From NCBI GenBank assembly GCA_041395865.1, contig JAWKZQ010000013.1, forward strand, positions 1 to 64,000: a stretch of DNA of 64,000 nucleotides, given 5' to 3'. The notes under the pieces are model-generated. The model searched no databases. It saw only the letters and a program-made list of their open reading frames with translations, and had not been told where the DNA came from. A program made the translations under genes and the position numbers. Source of the DNA: IMCC2047 sp041395865 (GTDB lineage: Bacteria > Pseudomonadota > Gammaproteobacteria > Pseudomonadales > IMCC2047). Positions 1 through 9,213 of this stretch are shown here, one piece after another. How positions within the stretch are numbered: position 1 is the first letter of the stretch; each line of letters opens with the position of its first letter.

Positions 1-653
1 TTTTCATCAAAATGGTTCTTCCAGTCTCCAACCTCCCCTTTACGGAAAAACTTTTCACCCTGATAACGTTTGTCATCCTGGTAATTTTTCCTGAGACTGT
101 CGATGGAAGTTTTCGCTTTCAGCTGCTCGGCGCCATCATCCGATAACTGAATCCCCAGCACAGCAGCAATTGCCTGCGCTTCGGGTTGAAATTCCTCCTT
201 TAACCGCTCATAGGACGAGGTATAGGCACGCGGCCCGCAATCGATCCAGAGGTTGTGGTAGCCGGCCAGCTGATCCGCCACAAAACGCCCCTCGGCCCAG
301 TAATATTTCTCAAAGCTGCCCTTATAGTCATTCCGGAAGCAGTCATGATAGTAATTTGAAACCACCACATCCCTCGGGTCACGTTCGATATCGAAAATGA
401 AAACGTGCGGGTTGTCTTGTATCAGCGCCTTGTATTCGGGTCTGTTTAAGTGGTTTTTGGAAATGTAGTGGTTATTCTCGTAATCCACCTCGGCAAGAAA
501 CTGCTCCAGCAGCTCAGGCTTGATACAGGGGCTCTTTTCACTACGCCCGGTCAGGTATTCATCGGGGGGATTCTGGCAGTCCACCAGATTAATCAGAATA
601 TTAAAAAGCCACGTAGAGCCACTTTTAATAGCCCCATTACAAATGATTAGCAT
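1..653 (-). CDS. sulfotransferase domain protein (3' end beyond window)
   Basis: PAPS-dependent sulfotransferase, probably decorating the exopolysaccharide. The frame is open from the ATG at 653 to the window edge, giving 217 visible codons. The 5'-phosphosulfate loop is at residues 7-18 (GAIKSGSTWLFN). The 3'-phosphate motif is RDPRDVVVS at residues 91-99. A later RKGEVGDWKNHF, typical of the C-terminal PAPS-binding part of this family, sits just before the window edge, so little of the protein is missing. The gene starts 18 bp after the stop of the sulfotransferase at 672-1487 and is probably co-transcribed with it. The acceptor is inferred from context only. Confidence 0.85.
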   Translation of the reverse strand, partial: MLIICNGAIKSGSTWLFNILINLVDCQNPPDEYLTGRSEKSPCIKPELLEQFLAEVDYENNHYISKNHLNRPEYKALIQDNPHVFIFDIERDPRDVVVSNYYHDCFRNDYKGSFEKYYWAEGRFVADQLAGYHNLWIDCGPRAYTSSYERLKEEFQPEAQAIAAVLGIQLSDDGAEQLKAKTSIDSLRKNYQDDKRYQGEKFFRKGEVGDWKNHFDE

Positions 654-671
654 AATATCTCCGCTCTATCG

Positions 672-1487
672 CTAATGGGCGTTCCCGCAACTGGCGGCAC
701 GCTCCTTGATATACGCCCAGTCATCAGCATATAAGTTATCAATTTGCTTAAGCTGTTCAGCGTTCAGTATAGGCCTGTCCGGTAAAAAACCCAGTTTGTA
801 CTGGCAAATGGAGCGCGGATCCAGGCCAAGACGCTTTAATCGCCAGTTATACAGGTCATATTTCCCCTGATCGTTCAGCTTGGAAAAGGATTTTCCATTC
901 AAGTACCGCAGGAGCTTGGCGGGGTAATAGCCGACACTTTTGTTACGCCGCCCCAACTTAATGTCTTCCACGGCAGGTGCCGTCCCTCCCATATAGCGTT
1001 CCAACGCCGGCAGCAGATACGCCAGGTTTTTTGTGATGTCCTCGTAGAGCATCACAAAGGGGGAAGGCTCGAAAAGCTGATCGACCAAATCCATTTTGTT
1101 CCGAAACAGGAAATCCTCCTGTTTCATAAAACCCCGATCGGCGTTCAGGTCAAAATAGTCCTCAAACGCCAGGTAACCGCCCTGCTGCAGGTATTGTTTA
1201 TAGGACGAAACGATAAACGAGGAATGCTTCCTGAAACTGATTAAAACCTTTGCCAGAGGGAAAAGCCCTGCCAGGCAAGCAATATTTTTCGCCCTTTCTT
1301 CGGCATGCGCCCAGTTTTTCCCGGACAAGCCCTCCCTGGACAGCAGATAATCCTGAGCCCCATCCATTCGTACCAGAAATTCCAGCTTATCCTCTGGAAT
1401 GTAGTGAATGCCCTTCCATTTGGGAAACACGGCCTGCTGCAGGAAGGTTGTTCCGGTTTTATGAAGGCCAATGTGCAGGAACAGCAT
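672..1487 (-). CDS. sulfotransferase family protein
   Basis: A 271-residue protein opening with the sulfotransferase P-loop (GLHKTGTTFLQ, residues 7-17). A later segment LISFRKHSSFIVSSYKQY matches the 3'-phosphate-binding arginine and serine region of bacterial PAPS-dependent sulfotransferases. No signal peptide or membrane segment is seen, so it should act in the cytoplasm on sugar intermediates. It follows the flippase gene by 42 bp and precedes another sulfotransferase by 18 bp, suggesting a small operon whose product is sulfated before or during export. It is clearly different in sequence from its neighbours, so this is not a recent tandem duplication. Substrate unknown. Confidence 0.8.
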   Translation of the reverse strand: MLFLHIGLHKTGTTFLQQAVFPKWKGIHYIPEDKLEFLVRMDGAQDYLLSREGLSGKNWAHAEERAKNIACLAGLFPLAKVLISFRKHSSFIVSSYKQYLQQGGYLAFEDYFDLNADRGFMKQEDFLFRNKMDLVDQLFEPSPFVMLYEDITKNLAYLLPALERYMGGTAPAVEDIKLGRRNKSVGYYPAKLLRYLNGKSFSKLNDQGKYDLYNWRLKRLGLDPRSICQYKLGFLPDRPILNAEQLKQIDNLYADDWAYIKERAASCGNAH

Positions 1488-1529
1488 AGACAGTTTTACT
1501 CCCTGGAGATTCTGGTCTTTTACAAAGCC

Positions 1530-3002
1530 TCATGCAGCCTTGTTCGATCCAAGCTGCTTTTTTAGCCTCTGGTAGATAACCTGCTCAGCGCCCGCCGGAT
1601 AGCCGGACAGGCACCATAAAATAAATACCGTGCCGATATAGGTCAGACCGCCGAGAACCACCGCCAAGAACATGCGTATCGCAGGCCCCAAATCAATCAC
1701 CCCATTTAGCCAGTACACAACAAGTCCCATCAGCAACCCGGCAACAGCCGAACGCCACAGCGCCGCGATGACCTGGGTAACAGTAATGGGTATCGAGCGG
1801 GTAAGGATAACAACTGCGATTGGAAATAACGCCAAGGCGACGAAGGGACACACCATCGCTACCGCCTCAACGCCCCCCTGCTGAGCTGCAATCACAATTG
1901 AGCCGACAAAAACAAAAACCCTTAGCCAACTGGCAAATGCCGCCCGTTTTTCAAATCCTGCAACAATCAGTATCTGGTTATTCATCAGCCTTATCAGGCT
2001 GATTAACACGGCATAAACCACCAGCCACTTAATATAAAATGCAGCTTCGAGCCATTTTTCACCCAATACTAACAGCACAAAATCATCAGCAATCAAGCCA
2101 ATGCCAAGGCCTAGTGGGACGATCACGAGTCCCGAGGCTGCTAACACACGACTGAAGGCATGGGCCAGGGCCGCCGGATCATGATTCAATTTGGCATAGG
2201 CTGGGAAAAGCCCCCGTCCCAGGGGTACCGCTATTTCCATGGTCATCATCTTGGCAAGATCCGCCGCCGTATTGTAGATACCCAGCTGGGCCGCACCGGC
2301 AATACCGCCAACGACCACCGAGTCAGCTTTTTCATTGATAAACTTGGCGATCCTCAGAGGGACCATGGAAAGTGAAAAATTCAAATACTCCCGCAGTTGC
2401 TTGATGCAAAGCCTGGGACGATAAGGATGCAGCATATAGCTGATAACGACGCCAATCACGGCACCGGCCACATGCCCATAAACCAGCGCCCAATAACTTT
2501 TCAGCGTTAAGGCCAGCACCAGAGTCACGAGAAACAGTGCCAGTCGTGCGTAAACCCCGCACCAGAAATCAATGGAAAAATTGAGCTCCTTTCTGGCCAA
2601 AGTAATGCCGATATTGCCGGCGCCGCCAATCAAGGCACTCAACGCCAGAAAGTTAATCACCGCCTGAGCACGGGGCTCGTTAAAATAAGACGCGGCGAGC
2701 GGGGCAAAAATAACCAGCAACAAAGCGACAACAGCTCCCTGGAGAATTTTAACCGTCCAAGCCGTATTGATATGATCTGTCGTGATATTTTGCTCACGAA
2801 TCAATAGCTGCTGCGTTCCAAATTCGGTAAAAGCCTGGATGAGACCGACGACAATGGTGCCCATTGCCACCAGGCCGAAATCCTGAGGCGTCAGAATCCT
2901 TGCCAGGATGATGATATTAACAAAGCCGATAAGGCGTATGACCCAGCGCATCATCGCAGTCCAGGCAGCGCCACGCATCATGTGCTTATAGATATTATCC
3001 AT
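1530..3002 (-). CDS. lipopolysaccharide/exopolysaccharide flippase (Wzx-like, MOP superfamily)
   Basis: A 490-residue integral membrane protein made almost entirely of hydrophobic helices, about 12-14 by eye. The N-terminal block (GAAWTAMMRWVIRLIGF, then ARILTPQDFGLVAM) is characteristic of polysaccharide-exporting MOP/MATE-like flippases such as Wzx and WzxC. The family moves undecaprenyl-linked repeat units across the inner membrane. Within this exopolysaccharide locus it is the only visible candidate for that step. The gene is divergent from the methyltransferase-kinase fusion at 3186, with about 180 bp between them that must hold both promoters. The annotated ATG gives a short amphipathic N-terminus before the first helix, normal for the family. 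Confidence 0.88.
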   Translation of the reverse strand: MDNIYKHMMRGAAWTAMMRWVIRLIGFVNIIILARILTPQDFGLVAMGTIVVGLIQAFTEFGTQQLLIREQNITTDHINTAWTVKILQGAVVALLLVIFAPLAASYFNEPRAQAVINFLALSALIGGAGNIGITLARKELNFSIDFWCGVYARLALFLVTLVLALTLKSYWALVYGHVAGAVIGVVISYMLHPYRPRLCIKQLREYLNFSLSMVPLRIAKFINEKADSVVVGGIAGAAQLGIYNTAADLAKMMTMEIAVPLGRGLFPAYAKLNHDPAALAHAFSRVLAASGLVIVPLGLGIGLIADDFVLLVLGEKWLEAAFYIKWLVVYAVLISLIRLMNNQILIVAGFEKRAAFASWLRVFVFVGSIVIAAQQGGVEAVAMVCPFVALALFPIAVVILTRSIPITVTQVIAALWRSAVAGLLMGLVVYWLNGVIDLGPAIRMFLAVVLGGLTYIGTVFILWCLSGYPAGAEQVIYQRLKKQLGSNKAA

Positions 3003-3185
3003 TCAAAAACTATTTATTCGTCCAGTGAAGTGGTGTGCATTGCATTTTCGAGCCAATATACTGCCAACACGCAGGGCGGCAGGCCTATATAACTTCTATA
3101 ATGCAGGTTGGAGTACTTTAGCCCCTTAAGGATAGACCTCCGCCTTTGAGCGTCAACAACTTTAATAGTTGCGATTAGGATAAAA

Positions 3186-4949
3186 ATGACATCAGCCGAA
3201 TTCAAAGACAGCTGGGAACGCACCGTTATCTCACTGATAAATGAATCGCCAACGCCTGACGAAACCTATAAGAAGCTCGCTGTTGATGGCACAGGCGCCT
3301 GGAAGCTGCTTTTAAACCTCCCCCCGAAATGCCAAATCCTGGAAATTGGCGCCGGCGTCGACAGCCGGATTCACCACCTCACAGACCTGGACGTACAGCT
3401 TTACCTGCTCGACGAAGACAACGCACGACTCGACTTCAGCAAAAAACGCTGCCGGCAACAGCTGGCTAAGGCACCGGTATCCTTTCTTCTAGGCAATCTC
3501 GGGCAGGACTTACCCTTTGCCACAGGATCGCTGGACTGCATTCTGTTATCCCGTCCCTTCAACTGCCTCCATAGCCACGGCTCGCTGGGGTTTCTGGCGA
3601 CGCCACTGGCCATTGGCAGCGCAAACCAGCCACTCATGCAGTTACTGAAAGAGTGCCGCCGTGTACTTAAGGATTCAGGCCAGCTATTTGTCGTCTGGGA
3701 CAACCTCTTGGGTTATACCCGGTTAAACGTAACGCACCTGCTAACCGCTCAGCAATCCACGCTGTGGGGATACCAGCACCTATTAAAGTCAGCGGGTTTC
3801 CAGCAACTGCAAACCTACGATTACCAGCAGAGTAAAAGCCAGTTACATCACCTGGTTCCGTTACAAACCGGCACCTCGCCCCTGCTATCGCTATCCCGCC
3901 CCGGAAAGCACACCTTAAAAAGCCGGCTTAAGAAAAACCGGCAGTTGGCGCCAACCCTGGCCTTCATTGCCAGCCCGGAAACTGAACAAAAATCCTCCCT
4001 GTTAGAAGAAGTTATCCAGGCCGTTTCGAGCAAATTGCAGGAACAACTGGGCAACGGAAAACTCTGCATAACCGATCACGAGATTACCCGCAAGGAGAAG
4101 CTTGTGATCGCAGCCTCCTGGGGCGCGCAGGAGTTCATCATTAAACTGCCCCTCAATAAAACCGCCTGTGATTCAGAAATGAATAATGTCGACATTCTGA
4201 AGTCGCTCGCGGTGCAATCCGGACAAAGCCGACTGTTTGCGACCGCCCTCTGTGACGGAGAGATCAATAAACAGCCGTTCTTTGTGGAAACAAAACTGAC
4301 CGGGGAGCCTCTATCGCAACAGCTCCTAAAACAGGGTCGACTGGCTTACCTGGATCAGGTGTCCGGGTTACTTAAAACCCTGTTCACGCAGAGCGGCGCA
4401 GTTCCTGAATCAAAAACACTGGACAGCGATATCTACGAAGCGCATATCCAGCAGCGCATCGACTGGATTTACCGGGCAAACGGCGATACCGACCTAAAAA
4501 ATCAGCTGGAAAGGTACTTTGCCCAAAACCTGAAAGGTATCCCCGTCAGCCTCGGCATGCTCCATGGCGACTTCAGTGTCAGCAATATTTTTACAAAAGG
4601 GGGCGATATTTCCGGCCTGATTGACTGGGAAACCGGCGATAAACAGGGTTTGCCAATACTGGATGCCATTAATTACCTGGACAGCGTACAACGCCTCCTT
4701 AACCCAGGCATGATGATCAACCAAAGCATTCCGCAGCAAGCTTCAGGCCAATGGCCGATTGCCGAAGAAACGCAGTTTTTAAAAAAATGTTTCGACCTCT
4801 ACAGCATGGACCCGGCTCATCATCAGGGACTGGTCTACCTTCGCTGGCTCAGGCATACCAGCTATCTGATGAAATACTGGCTGCGCTTTAGCGCCAAAGG
4901 ACAACAACGATTCATTTACGACATTGCTAAGCAGTTGCCGGGCAGATAA
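3186..4949 (+). CDS. methyltransferase / aminoglycoside-phosphotransferase-like kinase fusion
   Basis: A 587-residue two-domain protein. Residues about 45-190 form a class I SAM-dependent methyltransferase: motif I ILEIGAGVD (51-59), acidic motif II YLLDED (73-78). The C-terminal part is an APH/choline-kinase-like domain with HGD at 460-462, the Brenner-motif Asn at 467 and the metal-binding DWE at 480-482. The start is supported by AGGA five bases before the ATG. It is the only plus-strand gene inside the left part of the polysaccharide locus and ends tail-to-tail with the methyltransferase at 4927, overlapping it by 23 bp. The family suggests methylation and phosphorylation of a small molecule or sugar; the combination on a polysaccharide is inference. 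Confidence 0.75.
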   Translation: MTSAEFKDSWERTVISLINESPTPDETYKKLAVDGTGAWKLLLNLPPKCQILEIGAGVDSRIHHLTDLDVQLYLLDEDNARLDFSKKRCRQQLAKAPVSFLLGNLGQDLPFATGSLDCILLSRPFNCLHSHGSLGFLATPLAIGSANQPLMQLLKECRRVLKDSGQLFVVWDNLLGYTRLNVTHLLTAQQSTLWGYQHLLKSAGFQQLQTYDYQQSKSQLHHLVPLQTGTSPLLSLSRPGKHTLKSRLKKNRQLAPTLAFIASPETEQKSSLLEEVIQAVSSKLQEQLGNGKLCITDHEITRKEKLVIAASWGAQEFIIKLPLNKTACDSEMNNVDILKSLAVQSGQSRLFATALCDGEINKQPFFVETKLTGEPLSQQLLKQGRLAYLDQVSGLLKTLFTQSGAVPESKTLDSDIYEAHIQQRIDWIYRANGDTDLKNQLERYFAQNLKGIPVSLGMLHGDFSVSNIFTKGGDISGLIDWETGDKQGLPILDAINYLDSVQRLLNPGMMINQSIPQQASGQWPIAEETQFLKKCFDLYSMDPAHHQGLVYLRWLRHTSYLMKYWLRFSAKGQQRFIYDIAKQLPGR

Positions 4950-5646
4950 TCATGGCGCGCTTCATCCCGTTCGGAGAAACACGGACATGAGTCGAATACC
5001 CCATTGCCTCAATGCGATCGGCAAACTTCTGTAACGGCGGGTATTTGGCGTTACAGAAATATTTGGGGACCAGGGTAATTCCCAGGTACTGCGTTACAAA
5101 CTTTTTGAACCCCATCTTGCGCCCGAATGGCGAATGGCAGTCATTATCAAAAATGACGGCGACACCGCCCTCAGCGAGCTTCCCTAGCAGGGTTTCACAG
5201 ACCTTGAACTGCAATGAACGCGGCAACTGCTGTACCACATCGTAAGTCATGATCAGGTCATACTTGTCCGGTCCGCCAGGAAAACGGTAGTCCTGTTCGT
5301 TAAGAACATCCCCGGCATGGAAATTAGCTTCACCGGCACAATGCGCCATTCGTTTTCTGGCAACGGGTATCATCTGTTCGGTTAAATCAAAACCGTAATA
5401 ACCGTCAGGGACATTCGCCAGCCCCATCCTGGAGATATAATCGAGCCAGGACCCCGCCCCGCAACCGCAATCCAGTACCTGCAATCCAGGCCGGTCCGGC
5501 AGTTTCGAAAACGCTTCTGTCATCACCTTGCCGAAGAATCGCTGCGCTTCAGGTGCATGCTCAAAGTCGTCGGAATAAACACCTTCCTCAACCAGCTTAC
5601 CGAAGGAAGATTGATGCGTTGACTTATAACCGGGACATTCGCTCAT
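4927..5646 (-). CDS. class I SAM-dependent methyltransferase
   Basis: A 239-residue cytoplasmic protein with a clear SAM-binding motif I (VLDCGCGAG, residues 57-65) and a following acidic segment (YYGFDLTEQM). The layout matches small-molecule or sugar methyltransferases rather than RNA or protein ones. Its ATG overlaps the stop of the upstream sulfotransferase by four bases (ATGA), so the two are translationally coupled and probably modify the same product. Its 3' end overlaps the convergent fusion gene by 23 bp. The target is unknown; O-methylation of a sugar unit is the likely role from context. Confidence 0.8.
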   Translation of the reverse strand: MSECPGYKSTHQSSFGKLVEEGVYSDDFEHAPEAQRFFGKVMTEAFSKLPDRPGLQVLDCGCGAGSWLDYISRMGLANVPDGYYGFDLTEQMIPVARKRMAHCAGEANFHAGDVLNEQDYRFPGGPDKYDLIMTYDVVQQLPRSLQFKVCETLLGKLAEGGVAVIFDNDCHSPFGRKMGFKKFVTQYLGITLVPKYFCNAKYPPLQKFADRIEAMGYSTHVRVSPNGMKRAMIICPATA

Positions 5647-6635
5647 GACTTTTTAGTACTCCAATCCTTTTCCAGCTTACTCACATGGGTAAAGCCAAAA
5701 CGTTTTTTCAACCGCCTGAACCGCCCGCCACGCCCTAGAAAACACCAGAGTTCATAACAATGCGCCAGAAAATTCTTTGAGGCAGTTCCGTTCACTTCAT
5801 ATCCCAGGCGCTTGAGCATTGCCCCTGCTTCATCTTCGAAAACCAGCCGTCGCTTCGTATCCATTTTGGTTTTCCAGCCAAAGCATTTGGAGCTCTGCAG
5901 GGGTTTATCCAGCGCAGGCCATAGCCATTTTTTATCCTCGGGCACCTTTTGCCCCACCATATCCGGGTATTCGAGCATGCCTTGCGAATAATCGAGCCCC
6001 ATAAACTCGCACATCCGGCGCAGGCTGTTTTCAGGGTCCAGGACAAGGTCCTCGTAGCGAAGTACAAAATAGCGTTCGTCACCGAGCAGCTCACCCATTT
6101 TCAGGTTCGTATACAGTCGTTCCCGCCATTTCTGCGCACACTCCAGGGTATTGGAGGCCCCATAGGGCATGGTTTCATGGGACAGGGAAACGTCACGGCC
6201 ATCGCGAACGATATGAATGAATCGCGCGTCGGGGAACCATCGATTCACTTTTTCCATGTTATCCAGCGTAGCGATATCCAGGTTTCCCCACCAGGGTTTC
6301 CCTTTACGTTGGGCGTAAGTACGGTGGAAGGCCCCCACGACATCGCCATAGGAGGAGCCGGCAAGGTTCGCCAGCACTTCTTCACGGGTGAATTCTACAT
6401 CCCAAAGCCTGATGCGTTCTTCCTGCAACAGGTCGTCAATCAGTTTTTCAATATCCGCAGCGGAGCCCAGGTGATTGTAACCCCCCAGTTTGTTACCGTA
6501 GACAAACCAGAGCCCGGTCACCGATAGAGGTACCGCAAGGTCAGGGTGAGCCCCTGTTATCATTGAAAGCAGCGTTGTTCCACTTCGCTCAAAGCCAAAC
6601 ATAAAGATTGGCGGGATATTCCTGGTAACTGTCAT
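5643..6635 (-). CDS. sulfotransferase family protein
   Basis: A 330-residue PAPS-dependent sulfotransferase. The 5'-phosphosulfate loop is GFERSGTTLLS (residues 14-24) and the 3'-phosphate motif is IHIVRDGRDVSLS (about 140-152). The sequence between has the mixed alpha/beta pattern of Sulfotransfer_3 proteins. It overlaps the downstream methyltransferase by four bases and lies 108 bp after the end of the PaaK-like gene, so it may have its own promoter or be the tail of the long operon. It is one of four sulfotransferases in the locus; the acceptor cannot be read from sequence. Confidence 0.85.
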   Translation of the reverse strand: MTVTRNIPPIFMFGFERSGTTLLSMITGAHPDLAVPLSVTGLWFVYGNKLGGYNHLGSAADIEKLIDDLLQEERIRLWDVEFTREEVLANLAGSSYGDVVGAFHRTYAQRKGKPWWGNLDIATLDNMEKVNRWFPDARFIHIVRDGRDVSLSHETMPYGASNTLECAQKWRERLYTNLKMGELLGDERYFVLRYEDLVLDPENSLRRMCEFMGLDYSQGMLEYPDMVGQKVPEDKKWLWPALDKPLQSSKCFGWKTKMDTKRRLVFEDEAGAMLKRLGYEVNGTASKNFLAHCYELWCFLGRGGRFRRLKKRFGFTHVSKLEKDWSTKKS

Positions 6636-6743
6636 AACAAAACTTTATTAATTCTTATCCTTGAAAGAAAAGGGAAGCGCTTAAACGTGCATGGAGTATA
6701 GAAAAGCATCAATACGCCAGCAAACCCTTTCTGGCAACCGCTG

Positions 6744-8114
6744 CTAGCCGCTTTGCGCCAAACTGCTATCGACATGACTGACCACATAGCGCATTTTCCC
6801 GGAGCGCTCCGGCAGAATCTCTGTCACTCGTTCGAGTTCAATGCTGACGGACTCACCCAGCCTGGATTTAAAACTCCGAATAATGTGCTGCTCCGAATGA
6901 GCGTCAAAATCGGGCTTCACCACCAGCAGGACCCGCGTCAACGCCAGCGATTCCTGCACAATTTTGAAAGACTCGACGGTTTCCAGGTCCCGTACCACAT
7001 AAATCAAGGCCAACCCGTGCATCAGGGTACCGTCCTGGGCAACGATAAAATCCGTTGTTCGCCCCTCGACGCTAGCGAGCACCGGCAACCCTCGTCCACA
7101 GGCACAGGGCTTATCGCTCAAAACACCCACATCGCCGGTGCGGTAGCGGATAAAGGGGTAATCCCTGGTCGCCAGGTGGGTCACCACAATTTCGCCGCTT
7201 TCGCCCGCCGGCAACACCTGCCCCTGCGAATCGACGATTTCCAAGATGATATCCTCAGCGGTGATATGCAAACTGCCGGAGGGACACTGGTGGGCGATAA
7301 AACCCGCGTCGCGACCACCGTAACCGTTGGCAACGGGGCAACCGAACGTATTTTCAATGACTTCGCGCTGATGCTCGTAGAGCCGCTCCGAGGTCACAAA
7401 GACAACCTTGATGCCCAGGTCGTCCATTTTCACATGCCGCGCTTCGGCATGTCTTGCCAAGAGCGCAAAGGCTGACGGATAACCGAACAGCATTTTAGGC
7501 TTAAAGCGACGAATTTCCTCGAGAAAACTGTCCAGCTTCGCTTCCGTCATTTCAAAGGCGGGCAGCAATCGGGTCCGCAACAGCTTATCCCGCACCAGGC
7601 GAACATAATCCTGCGAACCCAGCTCGATCGGCGATCCCCACAGCACAATTTCCTTATCGCCGATATCCACATCCCACCAGCGGGTAGCTCGCCACTTGGC
7701 AGCGACATCGTGGCTCACCCGTTCTTTACCGATATAAAAAACCAGCGGCTCACCGCTGGATCCGCCAGTATTAAACCGGGACAGGCCAACGGCATTATCC
7801 GCTCTCAAGGCATCGCTGTGTTCACGGATCAGGGCTTTGGTCAGGAAGGGAATGCCAGCCAAATCCGCGGGCGTTTTTACCTGTGCAACATCGATTGCCT
7901 GCATCGCGAACAGGTTTTGATAATAGGGGACATGTTCATTGGCGTGTTTGAGTAAAGCCTGTAAACGATCAGCTTGATAATCCCGTATTTGTTGCGCAGA
8001 CCACCATTGGCTGCGCTCCATGGCTTTTTTGGCGGCAACGGTATCGTGCTTTTTCAGTTTTTCATGCAATGGAAAAACACTGGAGGTTATGAACTGAGTG
8101 TAGAGCCGCTTCAT
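6744..8114 (-). CDS. PaaK/CapK-like adenylate-forming enzyme (phenylacetate-CoA ligase family)
   Basis: About 456 residues of the ANL superfamily. The AMP-binding signature FNTGGSSGEPLVFY is seen near residues 114-127, with YRTGDVG further on and a zinc-type CACGRG nearby, as in phenylacetate-CoA ligases. Members inside capsule and exopolysaccharide loci are often called CapK and have no defined substrate. The ATG at 8114 overlaps the TGA of the preceding glycosyltransferase by one base; a GTG one codon upstream is possible but less likely. It is the last gene of the long operon starting at 26363. It may activate an acyl or aryl acid for polymer decoration; that is inference. Confidence 0.8.
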   Translation of the reverse strand: MKRLYTQFITSSVFPLHEKLKKHDTVAAKKAMERSQWWSAQQIRDYQADRLQALLKHANEHVPYYQNLFAMQAIDVAQVKTPADLAGIPFLTKALIREHSDALRADNAVGLSRFNTGGSSGEPLVFYIGKERVSHDVAAKWRATRWWDVDIGDKEIVLWGSPIELGSQDYVRLVRDKLLRTRLLPAFEMTEAKLDSFLEEIRRFKPKMLFGYPSAFALLARHAEARHVKMDDLGIKVVFVTSERLYEHQREVIENTFGCPVANGYGGRDAGFIAHQCPSGSLHITAEDIILEIVDSQGQVLPAGESGEIVVTHLATRDYPFIRYRTGDVGVLSDKPCACGRGLPVLASVEGRTTDFIVAQDGTLMHGLALIYVVRDLETVESFKIVQESLALTRVLLVVKPDFDAHSEQHIIRSFKSRLGESVSIELERVTEILPERSGKMRYVVSHVDSSLAQSG

Positions 8115-9202
8115 CACAAATCCATCGCCTGGCCGTAAACCGCTTCCAGTTTCTGAAGCACGTTTTGCTGGTCGAAACGAGCGGCCACCTGCTGCCCTTC
8201 CAGCACCAGCTTTTCCCGTAAAGACCGGTTCTCCAGCAACTCAAAGACCGCCCGGGCCAGCGCCTGTGGCTGACTCGCTGGCACCAAAAGCGCGGAGCAG
8301 CCGTCCTCCACCAGATCAGGAATACCCCCGACATTGGAACTGACGACAGGGACACCGGCCGCCAGGGCCTCAATCAGCGAATTGGGCGAGTTATCCACGA
8401 TACTGGCATTCAGCAGCACATCCGCTGCGCAGTAAAGTTCGGTAATCTGCTGCGGCTCAAGGCGCCCCGCAAAGGTAACCGCCGAAACAATACCCAGGCT
8501 TACTGCCTGTGCCTTCAAGGCGTTTTCCTCGGGTCCGCTGCCCGCCACCGTCAACCGGGCCTTGGGGTATCGCTCAAGAATCATGGCAAAGGCCTGTAGC
8601 ACCGTTTCAACGCCGTAAATTTTTTCCAGGTTACGGGTGACAACGAAATGCAACGCCTCGCCTTCACAGGTTTTTTTATCCGCAAAGTCAAAACGCGCTA
8701 AATCCAGGATATTCGGGACAACCTGCGCAGGTACGCCATGCCGGGCAAAAATCCGTTGCAGGAAGCCGGAGGGCACGATCACCAGCCGGCTTTTATTAAC
8801 AGTCGGAGCGACCCAACGCCAGGCGCGCTTGAAAAAAGTTTCCGCTTCTCCACCCCGGTAATTAATCACAACCGGTTTTCTGAGCAGCCAGCCTATCCAG
8901 ATCGCGGGCGCCGCAAACAGGTGCCAGGACCAGCCCGAATTAGCCAGCACATGCACCAGGTCGGAGGCGCGTATCTGACGCCACAACTGATAGAGGTAGG
9001 GCGCCAGCCGGAACAGCGCGCGCAGCCCTTTAATGTCGGCGATCCACTCAGGACGGTAAGGTGCGTTGACACGAACAAAATTAACTTCCATGCCCGCGCG
9101 TTCCAGCAGTTGCACCAGCTGCAAAGCCTGGTTTGCCATGCCTCCCGACGGGGGCGGCAGAGGTCCAATCACTGCAACCTTAATCCCTTTGCGCATCGTC
9201 AT
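8114..9202 (-). CDS. glycosyltransferase family 4 protein
   Basis: A 362-residue GT-B fold glycosyltransferase. The N-terminal half opens with a Rossmann strand and glycine loop (VAVIGPLPPPSGGMANQ), a pattern shared by many GT4 enzymes. The C-terminal nucleotide-sugar domain carries the EX7E-type segment (NSLIEALAAGVPVVSS) near residues 275-290. No transmembrane helix capable of spanning is evident, so it should work at the cytoplasmic face. It lies 11 bp after the TIGR04063-type glycosyltransferase and shares one base with the next gene. Donor and acceptor sugars unknown. Confidence 0.85.
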   Translation of the reverse strand: MTMRKGIKVAVIGPLPPPSGGMANQALQLVQLLERAGMEVNFVRVNAPYRPEWIADIKGLRALFRLAPYLYQLWRQIRASDLVHVLANSGWSWHLFAAPAIWIGWLLRKPVVINYRGGEAETFFKRAWRWVAPTVNKSRLVIVPSGFLQRIFARHGVPAQVVPNILDLARFDFADKKTCEGEALHFVVTRNLEKIYGVETVLQAFAMILERYPKARLTVAGSGPEENALKAQAVSLGIVSAVTFAGRLEPQQITELYCAADVLLNASIVDNSPNSLIEALAAGVPVVSSNVGGIPDLVEDGCSALLVPASQPQALARAVFELLENRSLREKLVLEGQQVAARFDQQNVLQKLEAVYGQAMDL

Positions 9203-9213
9203 GGACAGTCAAA

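Noticed and set aside
3014..3223. A 69-codon minus-strand reading frame between the flippase and the fusion gene
   Set aside because: It overlaps the start of the fusion gene, lies across the divergent promoter space and shows no recognisable domain or ribosome site.
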